Positions 26,169 through 35,677 are shown, counted from the first letter of the stretch. The stretch is 48,702 nucleotides of DNA from Gammaproteobacteria bacterium (GCA_026707945.1 JAPOVV010000024.1:1-48702), one strand, 5' to 3'. The notes: generated by a model from the letters alone, not told the origin. Translations and numbers: made by a program.

Positions 26169-27255
26169 AGTGTCTTGAGATGGCTGGTCGAAACCGATTC
26201 ATGTCGACTAGGAATGAATCGTGGCCTTGAATTGAATCAAGAATCTCGAAATCCACTTCGATGTCCGCTGAAGACATCGCATTTTTTAATTCGCGCTGCT
26301 GGTCAGGCAGAAATAAGAAATCCGACTGCACACCGAGAACAGTTGCTCGTTCTATTCCTAATTTGTTAATCGCCAATTGCAGCGAACCACCATGGTCAGC
26401 TGCGTCGAAGAGATCTATCGCTCGAGATAAGTACAGGTAGCAGTTCGCGTCGAACGCGTCCATGAACGAGCGTGCACGCGACGATAAATACGATTCAATC
26501 TCGAAGTGCATACCAAACGGATTCGAGTGGCCGAGCGCATCATCATCGGTAACGCGTTCGCGACCAAAACGGTCTCGCCATTCCTGTGCTGACCGATAGC
26601 TGATCATGCCGAGTTTGCGCGCTAAGCGCATCCCTTCTTGAGGTTGTTCGTCGAATGGGTACTCACCGTTTAACCATTTCGGGTCATTGCATACGAGTTC
26701 GCGTTGCAGAGATCGAAGCGCGATACCAAATGGTTGACTGTTGGCACCTGCTGAAATGTTGAGCATCGAATGGGCAGCACTGGGGTACATGAGCGCAAAG
26801 GCAAGGGTGGACATACCGCCCATGGATGCGCCAACAACCGAATGCAATCGCGAAATTTCTAAATAATCGACAACGCATTTCGCACCGTGTGCGACATCTT
26901 CGAGTGTCAGCACTGGAAAGCTGAGACGGTATGAATCCCCGGTGTTCGGATCGGTTGATGCCGGGCACGTCGAACCAAAGAAACTCCCTAGCGAGCAGAT
27001 GCAGATCACAAAGTATCGATGGGTATCAATCGGTTTGCCCGGTCCTACAACATCCTCCCACCAACCGGCGGTTCGATCTTCTTCATTCGACGCGACGTGT
27101 GCAGATGCAGAAAGCCCGGTTAAGATCAGTACAGCATTGTCTTTCGCTTCGTTGAGCTCACCCAATGTCTCGTAGGCAATGGTCGCTTGCGTCAAGCGAC
27201 CGTGGATCATTTGAAACTCGCCGTCGATCGTTAGAAAACGACGTGCGTCACCCAT
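26152..27255 (-). CDS. MetX-like homoserine O-acyltransferase family protein
   Basis: A 367-residue alpha/beta hydrolase related to homoserine O-acetyltransferase. The family frame is clear: YETLGELNEAKDNAVL, GWWEDVVGPGKPIDT, the nucleophile elbow GASMGGM with its Ser at residue 145, and a late GHDSFL with the catalytic His and Asp. Two segments differ from typical MetX: the oxyanion stretch reads LTGLSASAH where HALTGSAH is usual, and CSLGSFFGSTCP replaces the usual NVLGGCYGSTGP. It may therefore acylate something other than homoserine. The ATG at 27255 overlaps the preceding AstE-like gene by 8 bases. The operon partners (GCS2 ligase and AstE-like deacylase) also argue for a role outside plain methionine synthesis. 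Confidence 0.82.
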   Translation of the reverse strand: MGDARRFLTIDGEFQMIHGRLTQATIAYETLGELNEAKDNAVLILTGLSASAHVASNEEDRTAGWWEDVVGPGKPIDTHRYFVICICSLGSFFGSTCPASTDPNTGDSYRLSFPVLTLEDVAHGAKCVVDYLEISRLHSVVGASMGGMSTLAFALMYPSAAHSMLNISAGANSQPFGIALRSLQRELVCNDPKWLNGEYPFDEQPQEGMRLARKLGMISYRSAQEWRDRFGRERVTDDDALGHSNPFGMHFEIESYLSSRARSFMDAFDANCYLYLSRAIDLFDAADHGGSLQLAINKLGIERATVLGVQSDFLFLPDQQRELKNAMSSADIEVDFEILDSIQGHDSFLVDMNRFRPAISRHFNYES

Positions 27256-28222
27256 TGGCAAGACTCGCGGTCTTCAAGAAGTAGCACACACAATCCTGTA
27301 TGGCCAATAGTGGTTTGTGGGTGAACATCGACATAATGACATCGCGCTTGAGAAATGCGCTTTGGTTACGAAACTCGAGAAAATCGTGGGTCAAATCAAG
27401 GTCGTGAGCGGGATCCAATACGTTCACCTGCCATCCAGATGGGAGGCTGTCTATGAATGGACTTCCTGCGGGTAGGGTCTGGAAGCTCTTTCGCTTTAGT
27501 GACTCATCAAATCGAGGAAAGTTACCAAGGTTGCCGTTTTCATGTTCGACTTTAACGATCCCGATCGTCGCGTATGACTCCAGTTCACACTGGAGCGAAG
27601 TGGGAACGCGGCGGATTGTGTTTAAGCACTCTAAGAAGTCATATGCCCGTTGTTCGCTTGTCGGATCCTCAACGGTACCCGTTTCGATGGTCAACGCAGG
27701 GCAATGCGAAGAGACCGCATGCGCCAGAATATCGAGTGTATGGTCCGTGAAAATAACTTTGTTACTGAACAGAGTTGCTAGTGCTAGTGTTGATGCGTTG
27801 TGATCCGTTATCACTGAGTAGTGGGGATTTGGCCCTGAATTGTTATGAATATCAATGCCGCACCACGGTTGGTATGTTTCTAATAGGTCATTTAGATAGG
27901 AGTGCCATGGTTGCGCCTGCCAAATGCGATTGAAATCTGCCTCGTTGGGCAGATGACGCATTTCTCGTGCCGCAGCATGGACATTGCCGACGAACAGAAC
28001 GATCGACGCTTTTGGGTAGTCTGATACAAACCTACGAACGGCGTCCCAACCGGATGTTTCGTTACCGTGAAGTAACGTACTTACGAAGAACGGTTGTACC
28101 TCAGCGTGACGTAAGTCGAATACCGTTGCACCTGAGAGGAAGCGGTGAAGTTCACGAGCTTCGACGTGTAATAGCTGTTCGTCGATTTTTTCGTGTACGT
28201 TGAATGTCACGTAATTGGCCAC
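27248..28222 (-). CDS. Succinylglutamate desuccinylase/aspartoacylase (M14-like) protein
   Basis: A 324-residue zinc hydrolase of the AstE/aspartoacylase group. Zinc ligands are visible as His52 and Glu55 in LHGNET and His126 in GIDIHNNSG; a later Glu in ALTIETGT is the likely general base. The family cleaves N-acyl-amino acids or small peptides. It starts with GTG at 28222, overlapping the GCS2-type ligase gene by 16 bases, and its own end overlaps the MetX-like gene, so all three are tightly coupled. No arginine-degradation genes (astA-D) are nearby, so arginine catabolism is not supported and the substrate may be the ligase product or an N-acyl-amino acid from the third gene. Confidence 0.8.
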   Translation of the reverse strand: MANYVTFNVHEKIDEQLLHVEARELHRFLSGATVFDLRHAEVQPFFVSTLLHGNETSGWDAVRRFVSDYPKASIVLFVGNVHAAAREMRHLPNEADFNRIWQAQPWHSYLNDLLETYQPWCGIDIHNNSGPNPHYSVITDHNASTLALATLFSNKVIFTDHTLDILAHAVSSHCPALTIETGTVEDPTSEQRAYDFLECLNTIRRVPTSLQCELESYATIGIVKVEHENGNLGNFPRFDESLKRKSFQTLPAGSPFIDSLPSGWQVNVLDPAHDLDLTHDFLEFRNQSAFLKRDVIMSMFTHKPLLAIQDCVCYFLKTASLANG

Positions 28223-29640
28223 TCGTGCACGGGTTTTTCGGTCCCTTGATGGTCAGCGTACCGACGTGTGAGTGCCGCAAAATCGCTCCCGTGCGCATCG
28301 ATCCAACGCCGCTGCCATTGCGCGCCAGTCTGTTCTGACTCGACGCGAGCAACAATGACGTCGAGGAATCGATCGACTTCTTCTAGTGGTATTGGAATTC
28401 CGCACAACGCATCGCGACTAGCCGGTATCAGTTCATCCAAGATCAACTCGCGGGCATTTACCGTGCGATTGCCTGGCCAATGAAACGTTGCATTCAGACC
28501 ATGACGCGCAGCGTTATAGAAATTCTCTTTCGTTTCTTCGAACGTCAATTGTTCAGCGAGGGGTGGTGAAGCGTCGCTGAACGCTCTGAGCAGTCCAGTG
28601 AACATCGCAAGGTTTGCGATGCAATCCATGCACGTAGGTCCCGCCGGTACGACGCGATGTTCGATCCGGACGTGTGGCTGACCGTCGTAGTCAAATCCGA
28701 TCAATGGTCTGTTCCAGCGCCAGATCGTGCCGTTCTGAAAGCGTAGATGAGCGAACTTCATCACCGGGTCGGACTGAACGTAAGGAAGCAACAGCACGTG
28801 GTCTCGTTGGTTTTCTTGAAAGACTTCGCTTAATGACTCGTCTATGTAACCTGAACCAAAGCTAACGCGGTCGAGATATCGGCCACCTAGTTGGACCGAC
28901 TGCTCAAAAAGCGGAATACGCGTTTCTTCCCAGAGGAATTTACCAAATAGCGTTGGGGAATTCGCGGACAGTGCGACCATCGGCGCACTCGCTACGAGGG
29001 ATGCATTGAAATCGCGTGTCGCTCGTTCAGGCTTGCATTGAACGTGGATTTGAAAGGAAGTTGCCGCGCTTTCGAGCATGACGTCCGCATGCTTCATGCT
29101 TAATCGCTCGTCGCCGTCGATTTCTATTGACAGTGGTTCACCATCACGCAATGCCATGACTCGATCGTTCAGCGCGTAATAACGCACCATGTCAGACATA
29201 TGGTCCGAGTTGAGAATTGCAGGATCGATCGTCGGGAGAATACCGACTGTGATCAACCGAACGTTCAAGTCGTCGGCGTTTTGAACGCACTTATGCCAGG
29301 TCGTGCTCAGTTCGTCGAGGAGGCGAGAAAATACTCGACCGGTGAGGGAGACGGGACTACCATTGAGCTCAACGTTAAATTCCGCAAGTTCCGGTACGAC
29401 CAGTGGATCATTTAATTGGTCTAAGAACTGACGATTAATACCAGAAGGATGGCCTTCTTGGTCAATAATGCAGACTTCTAATTCAAACCCAAGAATGTCC
29501 CCGCGTTGGCTAAATTGCTCGTACTTGAATAGAGAATCAAGCTGGTGTGTCTCCTCTTCAAGCCGAGCTCTAAATTGACTAAAGTGGTCGGCTTCAAAGT
29601 GCCGTTGATCGATTTCGTCGCCCATACCATTGCCATTCAC
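28207..29640 (-). CDS. Glutamate-cysteine ligase family 2 (GCS2) protein
   Basis: A 477-residue ATP-dependent carboxylate-amine ligase of the GCS2 type. Supporting blocks: GDILGFELEVCIID near residue 47 (metal-binding Glu residues), FNVELNGSPVSL, ATSFQIHVQCKP and VRIEHRVVPAGPT. Members make gamma-glutamylcysteine or join other amino acids; the exact substrates are not readable and gshB is not here, so glutathione synthesis is not implied. The frame starts with GTG at 29640, with an ATG five codons later (29625). It heads a three-gene overlapping operon with the AstE-like deacylase and the MetX-like acyltransferase, and is divergent from the rhomboid gene. Confidence 0.82.
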   Translation of the reverse strand: MNGNGMGDEIDQRHFEADHFSQFRARLEEETHQLDSLFKYEQFSQRGDILGFELEVCIIDQEGHPSGINRQFLDQLNDPLVVPELAEFNVELNGSPVSLTGRVFSRLLDELSTTWHKCVQNADDLNVRLITVGILPTIDPAILNSDHMSDMVRYYALNDRVMALRDGEPLSIEIDGDERLSMKHADVMLESAATSFQIHVQCKPERATRDFNASLVASAPMVALSANSPTLFGKFLWEETRIPLFEQSVQLGGRYLDRVSFGSGYIDESLSEVFQENQRDHVLLLPYVQSDPVMKFAHLRFQNGTIWRWNRPLIGFDYDGQPHVRIEHRVVPAGPTCMDCIANLAMFTGLLRAFSDASPPLAEQLTFEETKENFYNAARHGLNATFHWPGNRTVNARELILDELIPASRDALCGIPIPLEEVDRFLDVIVARVESEQTGAQWQRRWIDAHGSDFAALTRRYADHQGTEKPVHEWPIT

Positions 29641-29702
29641 GGCAGCGAGGCGTCATTTTATGAGCCGAGTGTGAGATCAGGAGGAATCCTTCGGGATACT
29701 AA

Positions 29703-30596
29703 ATGATGTCTTCAGATTGGTATCCGGATGGACAGTCGAATGAACGCTGGACGTGCGTCAAGAGTTCGGTGAGTCGCCGCTCCATTCTTGAGTCAGATTT
29801 GGTGCTGACATCGATGGGGATCGAGACTCGAATCGAGCGACGTCTGTTCGAGTGGCGACTTCTTACGCTTGATGCATTAGCGACGCATGCACGGGTCCAG
29901 TTGGACCTCTATTACAAGGAAAACAAGCAGCGCCAGCGGCCATATACGATCTATCCGACGTTAGGGGCCGGCTATTACGGCGCGTTGGTCTATTTATGCG
30001 TTATTTGGTTGTTCTTCTTGATTGACCAAGCGAACTTCATTGGTCGGTCAGGCGTACTTTCCGCTGCCGCAGTCGATGATGGGGCTTGGTGGTTAACTAT
30101 GACCGCTCTGACGTTGCATGCGAATCTGAGTCACATCGTTGCGAATTCTGTTACTGGTGCGCTGTTCGGATACGCTACAGGTCGCTATCTCGGCGACGGT
30201 TTTGCCTGGTTCTTGATATTGGTAAGTGGCGCGTTCGGTAACTTGCTCAATGCGTTGATGCGACCGGATACGTTTTATGCAATCGGTGCTTCCACCGCCT
30301 GCTTCGCTGCGGCGGGGGTGCTATGTGGCTTTACCTGGCGAAAGAGCTTCGTCAAAGGAGCAAGTGCCCGATTCAACTATTTACCGCTCGCGGGCGCGAT
30401 TGCGCTATTCGTGTTCATGGGAATGGAAGGAGAAAACACGGACGTGGTTGGGCACCTCATGGGGCTCGCGGTTGGACTAGGCGTCGGTGCGTTGGTCGGA
30501 AGTTACGACATTCGACGACTAGGTAGTTCTGGACAGAAGTTGAGTGCGATCGCTGCGATCGGTCTGCTAGCTATATCCTGGGTATTTGCGTTATAA
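29703..30596 (+). CDS. Rhomboid family intramembrane serine protease
   Basis: A 297-residue inner-membrane protein with a cytoplasmic N-terminus of about 90 residues and six or seven hydrophobic segments. Rhomboid signatures are present: HANLSHIVANSV (His144 and Asn148), GAFGNLLNAL, the active-site GAST with Ser197, and VVGHLMGL with His251, giving the Ser-His dyad. The Gly after the catalytic Ser in the usual GxSG is Thr198 here. Rhomboids cleave membrane proteins near the top of a transmembrane helix; the target is unknown. The first of two adjacent ATG codons is at 29703. It is divergent from the GCS2 operon. Confidence 0.86.
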   Translation: MMSSDWYPDGQSNERWTCVKSSVSRRSILESDLVLTSMGIETRIERRLFEWRLLTLDALATHARVQLDLYYKENKQRQRPYTIYPTLGAGYYGALVYLCVIWLFFLIDQANFIGRSGVLSAAAVDDGAWWLTMTALTLHANLSHIVANSVTGALFGYATGRYLGDGFAWFLILVSGAFGNLLNALMRPDTFYAIGASTACFAAAGVLCGFTWRKSFVKGASARFNYLPLAGAIALFVFMGMEGENTDVVGHLMGLAVGLGVGALVGSYDIRRLGSSGQKLSAIAAIGLLAISWVFAL

Positions 30597-30674
30597 GGGA
30601 TCCATAGCAGGTTTTTCGCGAATCGTGCAATCTCGAATGCGCACCAGCGCGATTGGTTCCGTGTAGGTATCGGC

Positions 30675-31430
30675 GTGTCTTCGACTCGGGTTCGAGCACT
30701 CTTTTTTGAACTATTTAGCGGATTGCCTCGACAAGGTCCCGGAGATTCAAAGAGTACGGGTCGTGCATTCAGATGCGTCCCTGAACTCACACCGCACGAT
30801 CGTATCCTTGATATCGGTTGTGGGACGGGCGCACAAACGTTTGTTTTGGCCAAACGCACTCGTGCGAAGATAGTCGCGGTAGACAACCACGTCTCTTACG
30901 TTGAAGCGTTAAACAAACGAGCAGCCGCGCTGTCTATTGCGAACCGAGTTGTCGCGTGCGTGGCGGATATGCGTCAGCTTGAATTCGAGAACGATTCGTT
31001 TGACCTCATTTGGTGCGAAGGAGCCATTTACAACGTAGGTATCGAAACTGCTCTGCGGGAGTGGCGACGATTTCTACGACATAAAGGATTCATTGCGTTC
31101 ACCGAGGTCTGTTGGCAGAAACCGAATCCGCCTAACGAATGCAGGTTGTTTTGGGAGCACGAATATCCGGCGATAAGTACCAAGAAAGAGCTATTGAAAG
31201 TGATCGAATCGTGTGGATATCAGCTCATCGATCATTTCCCACTAGATGAGTCTGCATGGTGGGACGAGTACTACCAACCATTGCAGGCCAATCTAAACGC
31301 GTTTCGCGAGAGATATGGAGATGATCTGGAGGCACAGAATCTGTGTGATCAATGCCAGCGCGAAATCGATATCTGGCATGCCTATGGTGCGTTTTATGGC
31401 TATGAGTTTGTCGTAATTCAGGCTATTTAA
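30675..31430 (+). CDS. Class I SAM-dependent methyltransferase
   Basis: A 251-residue cytoplasmic methyltransferase with the Rossmann-type SAM site: ILDIGCGTGAQT (motif I, near residue 44), IVAVDNHVSYVE (motif II), VACVADMRQLEFENDSFDLIWCEGAIYN (motifs III-IV) and FLRHKGFIAFTEV. The C-terminal part is rich in Trp and Tyr (SAWWDEYYQPL) and may bind substrate. The acceptor cannot be told from sequence. The gene starts with GTG at 30675, 78 bases after the rhomboid gene; the neighbours give no hint. Confidence 0.85.
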   Translation: MSSTRVRALFFELFSGLPRQGPGDSKSTGRAFRCVPELTPHDRILDIGCGTGAQTFVLAKRTRAKIVAVDNHVSYVEALNKRAAALSIANRVVACVADMRQLEFENDSFDLIWCEGAIYNVGIETALREWRRFLRHKGFIAFTEVCWQKPNPPNECRLFWEHEYPAISTKKELLKVIESCGYQLIDHFPLDESAWWDEYYQPLQANLNAFRERYGDDLEAQNLCDQCQREIDIWHAYGAFYGYEFVVIQAI

Positions 31431-31500
31431 GTCAGACGTGCGATAGTACGCGGGTGCCCTCGAGTGTGCACATTAGTGTTTTGTGAAACCAGATCTAGGT

Positions 31501-31887
31501 CTATTCGATCGGTTCATGGAAGTAATAGCAGAGACCGTCCGGTGCTACCACGAAAAACACCTGTAGTTGTTCGCCGTCTCTTTCATCAACACGCCAATTG
31601 CCGATTTCAACGCCGTTGCTCTCAAGTTCCAAACGAACGTTCTGAATATCGCGTACAAGAATTGCAGCGCCGTCCTGCGTCGGATCCTCGCCAGTGATAG
31701 CAAAGCCAATCTTGGCATCATCCCTCTTCATGATGACTTGTGGAATAGGATCAGACGAGCGTTCAACTTCGGTAAGACCGAAGGCTTTTCCATACCAGTT
31801 AGCTGCTTCGTCAAGGTCTTTGACTGGTAGGGTTGTCACATCATCCAAAAATGGATAAGCGGCTTTGAAATAGAGATCAGTTGACAT
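31501..31887 (-). CDS. VOC (glyoxalase/bleomycin resistance) family protein
   Basis: A 128-residue single VOC domain protein with the usual order of beta-alpha-beta elements: VTTLPVKDLDEAANWYGKAFG, a middle KIGFAI strand, AILVRDIQNVRLELESNGVEI and the closing VVAPDGLCYYFHEPIE. Members include glyoxalases, dioxygenases and antibiotic-binding proteins. The metal ligands usual in glyoxalase I are not all visible, so no reaction is assigned. It is an isolated gene between the methyltransferase and the sigma-like protein, both facing it or away from it. Confidence 0.78.
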   Translation of the reverse strand: MSTDLYFKAAYPFLDDVTTLPVKDLDEAANWYGKAFGLTEVERSSDPIPQVIMKRDDAKIGFAITGEDPTQDGAAILVRDIQNVRLELESNGVEIGNWRVDERDGEQLQVFFVVAPDGLCYYFHEPIE

Positions 31888-31998
31888 GACATGATTCAGA
31901 AGGATTTAGCTAATCATAGGGTGTCACGCCCACATTAATTTCGACAAACGCACGTCATGCTCTAAATTGAGTGATGGCCTAGCGAAACTCGCGATTGC

Positions 31999-33333
31999 CT
32001 ATGCGTCCGCGAGCATTGGATCACTCTTGGTCTTGACACGACCACAAGACGATGAGGGATGCCAATTCAATTCGACAACGCCTTCGCGAATAAGCGTTAG
32101 CCGAGCACATTGTCCTTCAGATAGCTTCTGGCGTTCCAAGGCATCACGTACGAAACCGATCGAGGCTTTGGTTGTAGAGGAGAGATACCACTGAATCGTG
32201 AGTCTGTGGCACCCAGGGAGGTTCCGCACTTCCAACGTCGTAGCATCATCTGGCGGGCATCCTAGATACGCTGCGATTTCGAACGGCAAGCCGACTACGC
32301 TATACCCTCGGAAGTACCGTTCGAGCACGGGAAATGTCCAGTACGGTCGTTGTTTGTCGTCGTGCCCATGCACCACATCGGAAAGAGGTCGCAGGGTCGT
32401 GGAAGTCTCTTCAGAAACCCGGACGATGCCGTCGCGCATATCGAATTTCGGTGTCTGCATGTAGGCACGAACGCTCCATTTTTTGACGTCGAATCGTTGT
32501 GCGATTTCTTCGATCAGAGGTTCCACCTTGGAGATCCCGCCGTCGCGATTTATGTAGTTGACGATCTCCTCGACGATGCCTCGATATTCGTGCAGTCCCC
32601 AATCTCGCAAAGCCCATTGGGTACGGCTGATGCGAATGATCTCCGGTATGCTTGATAACGCGGCCGACGCGATCTTATTTGTCAATCCGCACATCGCAGC
32701 CAATTCAGGCCGTGTAGCAGGGCGACCCAACGAAAGTAACGCCGCTTTGAGTTTCGCTTTTCTCGTGCTTCGCAACGCAAGCATCCCGAACATTTCATGA
32801 AATCCGCATTGCTTTTGAAACCACACGAAATGATGCCGAAGTTCGTCGTCTGGGTGAGCTGCGATCAGTTGATCTGGATCAATCAGCCCGCAAGTGTCTG
32901 CGTACGTTTTAGCGAGTTTTTTAAGCTGCTGAACGTAAGAAAAAGCGCGTCTGCTAACCACTGAGCCGTCAATAATCTTATAGCCCGCCAAATCAATGAG
33001 AGAATGAGTGACGACACGTCGTACGCGGTCGCCCACATGTGGCGTCGCGGCTCTAATTTGTAATTCGATTTTGACATAGGAATCGATCAGGTCTAGATCT
33101 TGGGCGAGTTGCGATGCCGCCTCCCGACCCACTCGACCGAAGCACGAATCGATTTTTCGTTCCAGCTCAGATTGTTTTTGACGAACACGTTCTCGCGTTA
33201 GACCATACGCTTGACCAATATCCTCGAGCGTACGAGGTCGCGATAGCCACAGACGCTCGTCCAAGATGGTGTGCTCAACAGGATGCATCTCACTTAAAAG
33301 CGCTTCTAAATGTTGTGTGACTGTATCAAACAT
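31999..33333 (-). CDS. Sigma-70 region 4-like helix-turn-helix protein
   Basis: A 444-residue protein that I do not recognise as a whole. Residues 33-61 (PRTLEDIGQAYGLTRERVRQ and on) match sigma-70 region 4.2, the -35 recognition helix-turn-helix. No region 2 is present, so it is not a full sigma factor. Residues 210-330 contain what look like two winged-helix repeats: KAALLSLGRPATRPELAAMCG with an IIRISRTQWAL wing, and IVNYINRDGGISKVEPLIEE with GIVRVSE. The C-terminal 110 residues are rich in aromatic residues and unassigned. It is probably a DNA-binding regulator. Proteins of this kind are sometimes found beside defence or restriction genes, but none is seen here. The 246-base spacer upstream shows nothing clear. 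Confidence 0.7.
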   Translation of the reverse strand: MFDTVTQHLEALLSEMHPVEHTILDERLWLSRPRTLEDIGQAYGLTRERVRQKQSELERKIDSCFGRVGREAASQLAQDLDLIDSYVKIELQIRAATPHVGDRVRRVVTHSLIDLAGYKIIDGSVVSRRAFSYVQQLKKLAKTYADTCGLIDPDQLIAAHPDDELRHHFVWFQKQCGFHEMFGMLALRSTRKAKLKAALLSLGRPATRPELAAMCGLTNKIASAALSSIPEIIRISRTQWALRDWGLHEYRGIVEEIVNYINRDGGISKVEPLIEEIAQRFDVKKWSVRAYMQTPKFDMRDGIVRVSEETSTTLRPLSDVVHGHDDKQRPYWTFPVLERYFRGYSVVGLPFEIAAYLGCPPDDATTLEVRNLPGCHRLTIQWYLSSTTKASIGFVRDALERQKLSEGQCARLTLIREGVVELNWHPSSSCGRVKTKSDPMLADA

Positions 33334-33579
33334 CGAAACGATTCTGATGAATGTGGATGGTGAATTGGGGGGTTAGGGGATAGCTTGGAAGTTCGACGCA
33401 AAAGGAGTCAAATGTCCGCGATCCACCGTTGACTCAATCACCAATGTGATTTATTTGTTTGTAATACCCGAGATTATTGCCGAAATGAGAGTCCTGTTCT
33501 GAATTTCGATTATACCCTAGGGGTGTGAATCTACCTCTTCCGATGTAGCAATTGAATGGCTCGATTTCTTTGTAGGCCG

Positions 33580-34329
33580 CTAGTTATTCTGTAAGGCGCG
33601 TTGAACGTGGTTCTGAATCTTCGGGACGATCTCCGCATCAAACCAGGGATTTTTTGCGAACCATCCATTATTTCGTCCACTCGGGTGTGGTGTTGCAACA
33701 ATACGCACGATACGCTCGTTGGTTTCTTTGACGATTGTGGTTAGTGCTTGACCGCGCGTGTCAGGAAGATGCCAATTGATCGCGTATCGACCACAGAGGA
33801 GCGTAAATCGTACATCCGCTAGTTCCGAGAGTAACCGCTGACGCCAGGTGTCGGCACATCGCTTTGGGGGTGGTAGATCTCCCGAATTACCGGTACCCGG
33901 ATAGCAAAACGCCATGGGTAGCAGTGCGAATTTTCGTGAATCGTAAAACTCGTCGCGGGTCACTCCCAACCAGTCTCGTAAACGATCGCCACTCGGGTCG
34001 TTAAACGGCAAACCGGTCTCGTGGACACGGATGCCGGGTGCCTGTCCGACGATTAGAACGCGAGCGGTAGTGGATACCTGAAGCACCGGATTTGGTGGAA
34101 GTGGTAGTTCATTTGCACAGAGCGTGCAGCGGCGCACGTCGTCGAGGATTGTTTGGAGCTTTTGTATGTGAATGGTTCTCGATTGATCTGGACCGCAATT
34201 TTCTATGTAGATCTTTGAAACGCGTGCACATCGAATGTGTTTGTCAATCAGCGAATACGTATGAGCTCGTGTTGCTATCAAAGCGTGACGTGGTGTCAAT
34301 CGCTGCTCTTGTTCATAAATTCGTAGCAA
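33580..34329 (-). CDS. Uracil-DNA glycosylase family protein
   Basis: A protein of up to 249 residues in the uracil-DNA glycosylase superfamily. The water-activating motif region is VLIVGQAPGIRVHETGLPF (from residue 91), followed by DPSGDRLRDWLGV, LLCGRYAINW and the DNA-intercalation motif region ATPHPSGRNNGWF. Cys68 and Cys71 lie ahead of the core (RRCTLCAN), as in four-Cys or iron-sulfur UDG families, but I see only this pair, so an iron-sulfur cluster is unsure. The first 50 residues lack family features, so the true start may be further in. It would remove uracil or another damaged base from DNA. Confidence 0.8.
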   Translation of the reverse strand: MLRIYEQEQRLTPRHALIATRAHTYSLIDKHIRCARVSKIYIENCGPDQSRTIHIQKLQTILDDVRRCTLCANELPLPPNPVLQVSTTARVLIVGQAPGIRVHETGLPFNDPSGDRLRDWLGVTRDEFYDSRKFALLPMAFCYPGTGNSGDLPPPKRCADTWRQRLLSELADVRFTLLCGRYAINWHLPDTRGQALTTIVKETNERIVRIVATPHPSGRNNGWFAKNPWFDAEIVPKIQNHVQRALQNN

Positions 34330-34375
34330 ACCACAGGACTACACTTGACGAGCATCTGAGGAAAGGAATCGGTAG

Positions 34376-35677
34376 ATGGCAGTTGTCGAGCGTCAGCTAA
34401 TCCAACCAGAAATGGTTCAACGGCAGGAAGAAGGGTGTGATATTTCCGTTCTCGAGCCACAAGTACTCGCGGCGATTGAGGACGAATCCACACAAGATCA
34501 GACATTTGTTGAACTATACGATGAACTCATTGCGCTCAAACCAGACCCTTCGTTTTCGTACGAAGAGCCTAGCGAGTTGGACGAGATCAAAGCGCTTCGA
34601 CCGCCGGGACCTCGCCGCATGGATGGCACTGTTTCGGAACAGACGCTACGTGATCGTATTTTCGGCGGCTGGCTAGGTCGCGCGGCAGGGTGCTCACTTG
34701 GAAAACCTGTTGAAGGCTGGCCTAGGGAGCGCATCGATGAATATCTGGCGAATACGAACGCATTTCCGTTGGACGACTACATTCCTTTCAGTGAAGGCGC
34801 GATCAGCCAATACCTAAAAGCGAGTACCCGCGGCAATATCAAGTTCATGGCGCGCGACGATGACATGGACTATCCGATTCTCGGTCTGATTTCGCTCGAA
34901 CGCAGTGGGTCACAACTTTCGCCGCGAGACATGGCGAATACATGGCTGAGTTACATGCCTTTCAACATGCTGTATACGGCCGAGAATGTTGCTTATCGAA
35001 ATCTCGTGAATCGTCGTTGGCCACCTGAATCGGCAAGCTGGCGTAATCCATTCCGCGAATGGATTGGTGCTCAGATTCGTGCAGATATTTTTGGCTACGT
35101 CGCGCCAGGCTGGCCGGAAAAAGCCGCAGAACTCGCGTATCAGGATGCATGCATCTCTCATGTAAAGAACGGGATTTACGGCGAAATATTGATGGCTGCG
35201 ATGATCGCTGCTTCGTTTGCGACCGATGACATGGAGCAGATCATTGATATTGGCCTATCTGAAATTCCTGCGAACTGTCGACTTGCTGAAGCGGTCCATG
35301 ACACGGTCAGTTGGTGCAAAGAATCCAACGACTGGGAGGTTGTTTGGGATCGCATATTCGAAAAGTACGGACACTATCACCGAGTTCACACCATCAACAA
35401 TGCGGCCTTGGTTGTGATGGGGCTCATGTTTGGGCAATCGGATTACGAGCAAGGCATCGTGTTGTCAGTTCGTGGAGGATGGGATACCGACTGCAATGGC
35501 GCAACGGTCGGTTCCATTCTTGGAACTAAGATGGGGGCCGAAGCGCTGCCTGAAAAATGGATTGGTGTTCTCAGCAACCGACTCATGTCCGTGGTACGCG
35601 ATTTCAACGACAATCAAATTTCAGATTTAGCCGACCGCACCTACCAAATGGCGATGACGATCACAAACGGTGACTAG
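34376..35677 (+). CDS. ADP-ribosylglycohydrolase family protein
   Basis: A 433-residue protein with an acidic N-terminal extension of about 95 residues and then an ADP-ribosylglycohydrolase domain. The fold starts at DRIFGGWLGRAAGCSLGKPVEGW. Metal ligands are visible in ARDDDMDYPIL and late in RGGWDTDCNGATVGSILG, whose Asp pair is the family hallmark. Family members remove ADP-ribose from proteins or act on other N-glycosidic or nucleoside-like substrates. AAGGA lies 10 bases before the ATG. The aldolase gene follows after 81 bases with an inverted repeat between, so the two may share metabolism of a sugar-like compound; this is inference. Confidence 0.85.
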   Translation: MAVVERQLIQPEMVQRQEEGCDISVLEPQVLAAIEDESTQDQTFVELYDELIALKPDPSFSYEEPSELDEIKALRPPGPRRMDGTVSEQTLRDRIFGGWLGRAAGCSLGKPVEGWPRERIDEYLANTNAFPLDDYIPFSEGAISQYLKASTRGNIKFMARDDDMDYPILGLISLERSGSQLSPRDMANTWLSYMPFNMLYTAENVAYRNLVNRRWPPESASWRNPFREWIGAQIRADIFGYVAPGWPEKAAELAYQDACISHVKNGIYGEILMAAMIAASFATDDMEQIIDIGLSEIPANCRLAEAVHDTVSWCKESNDWEVVWDRIFEKYGHYHRVHTINNAALVVMGLMFGQSDYEQGIVLSVRGGWDTDCNGATVGSILGTKMGAEALPEKWIGVLSNRLMSVVRDFNDNQISDLADRTYQMAMTITNGD

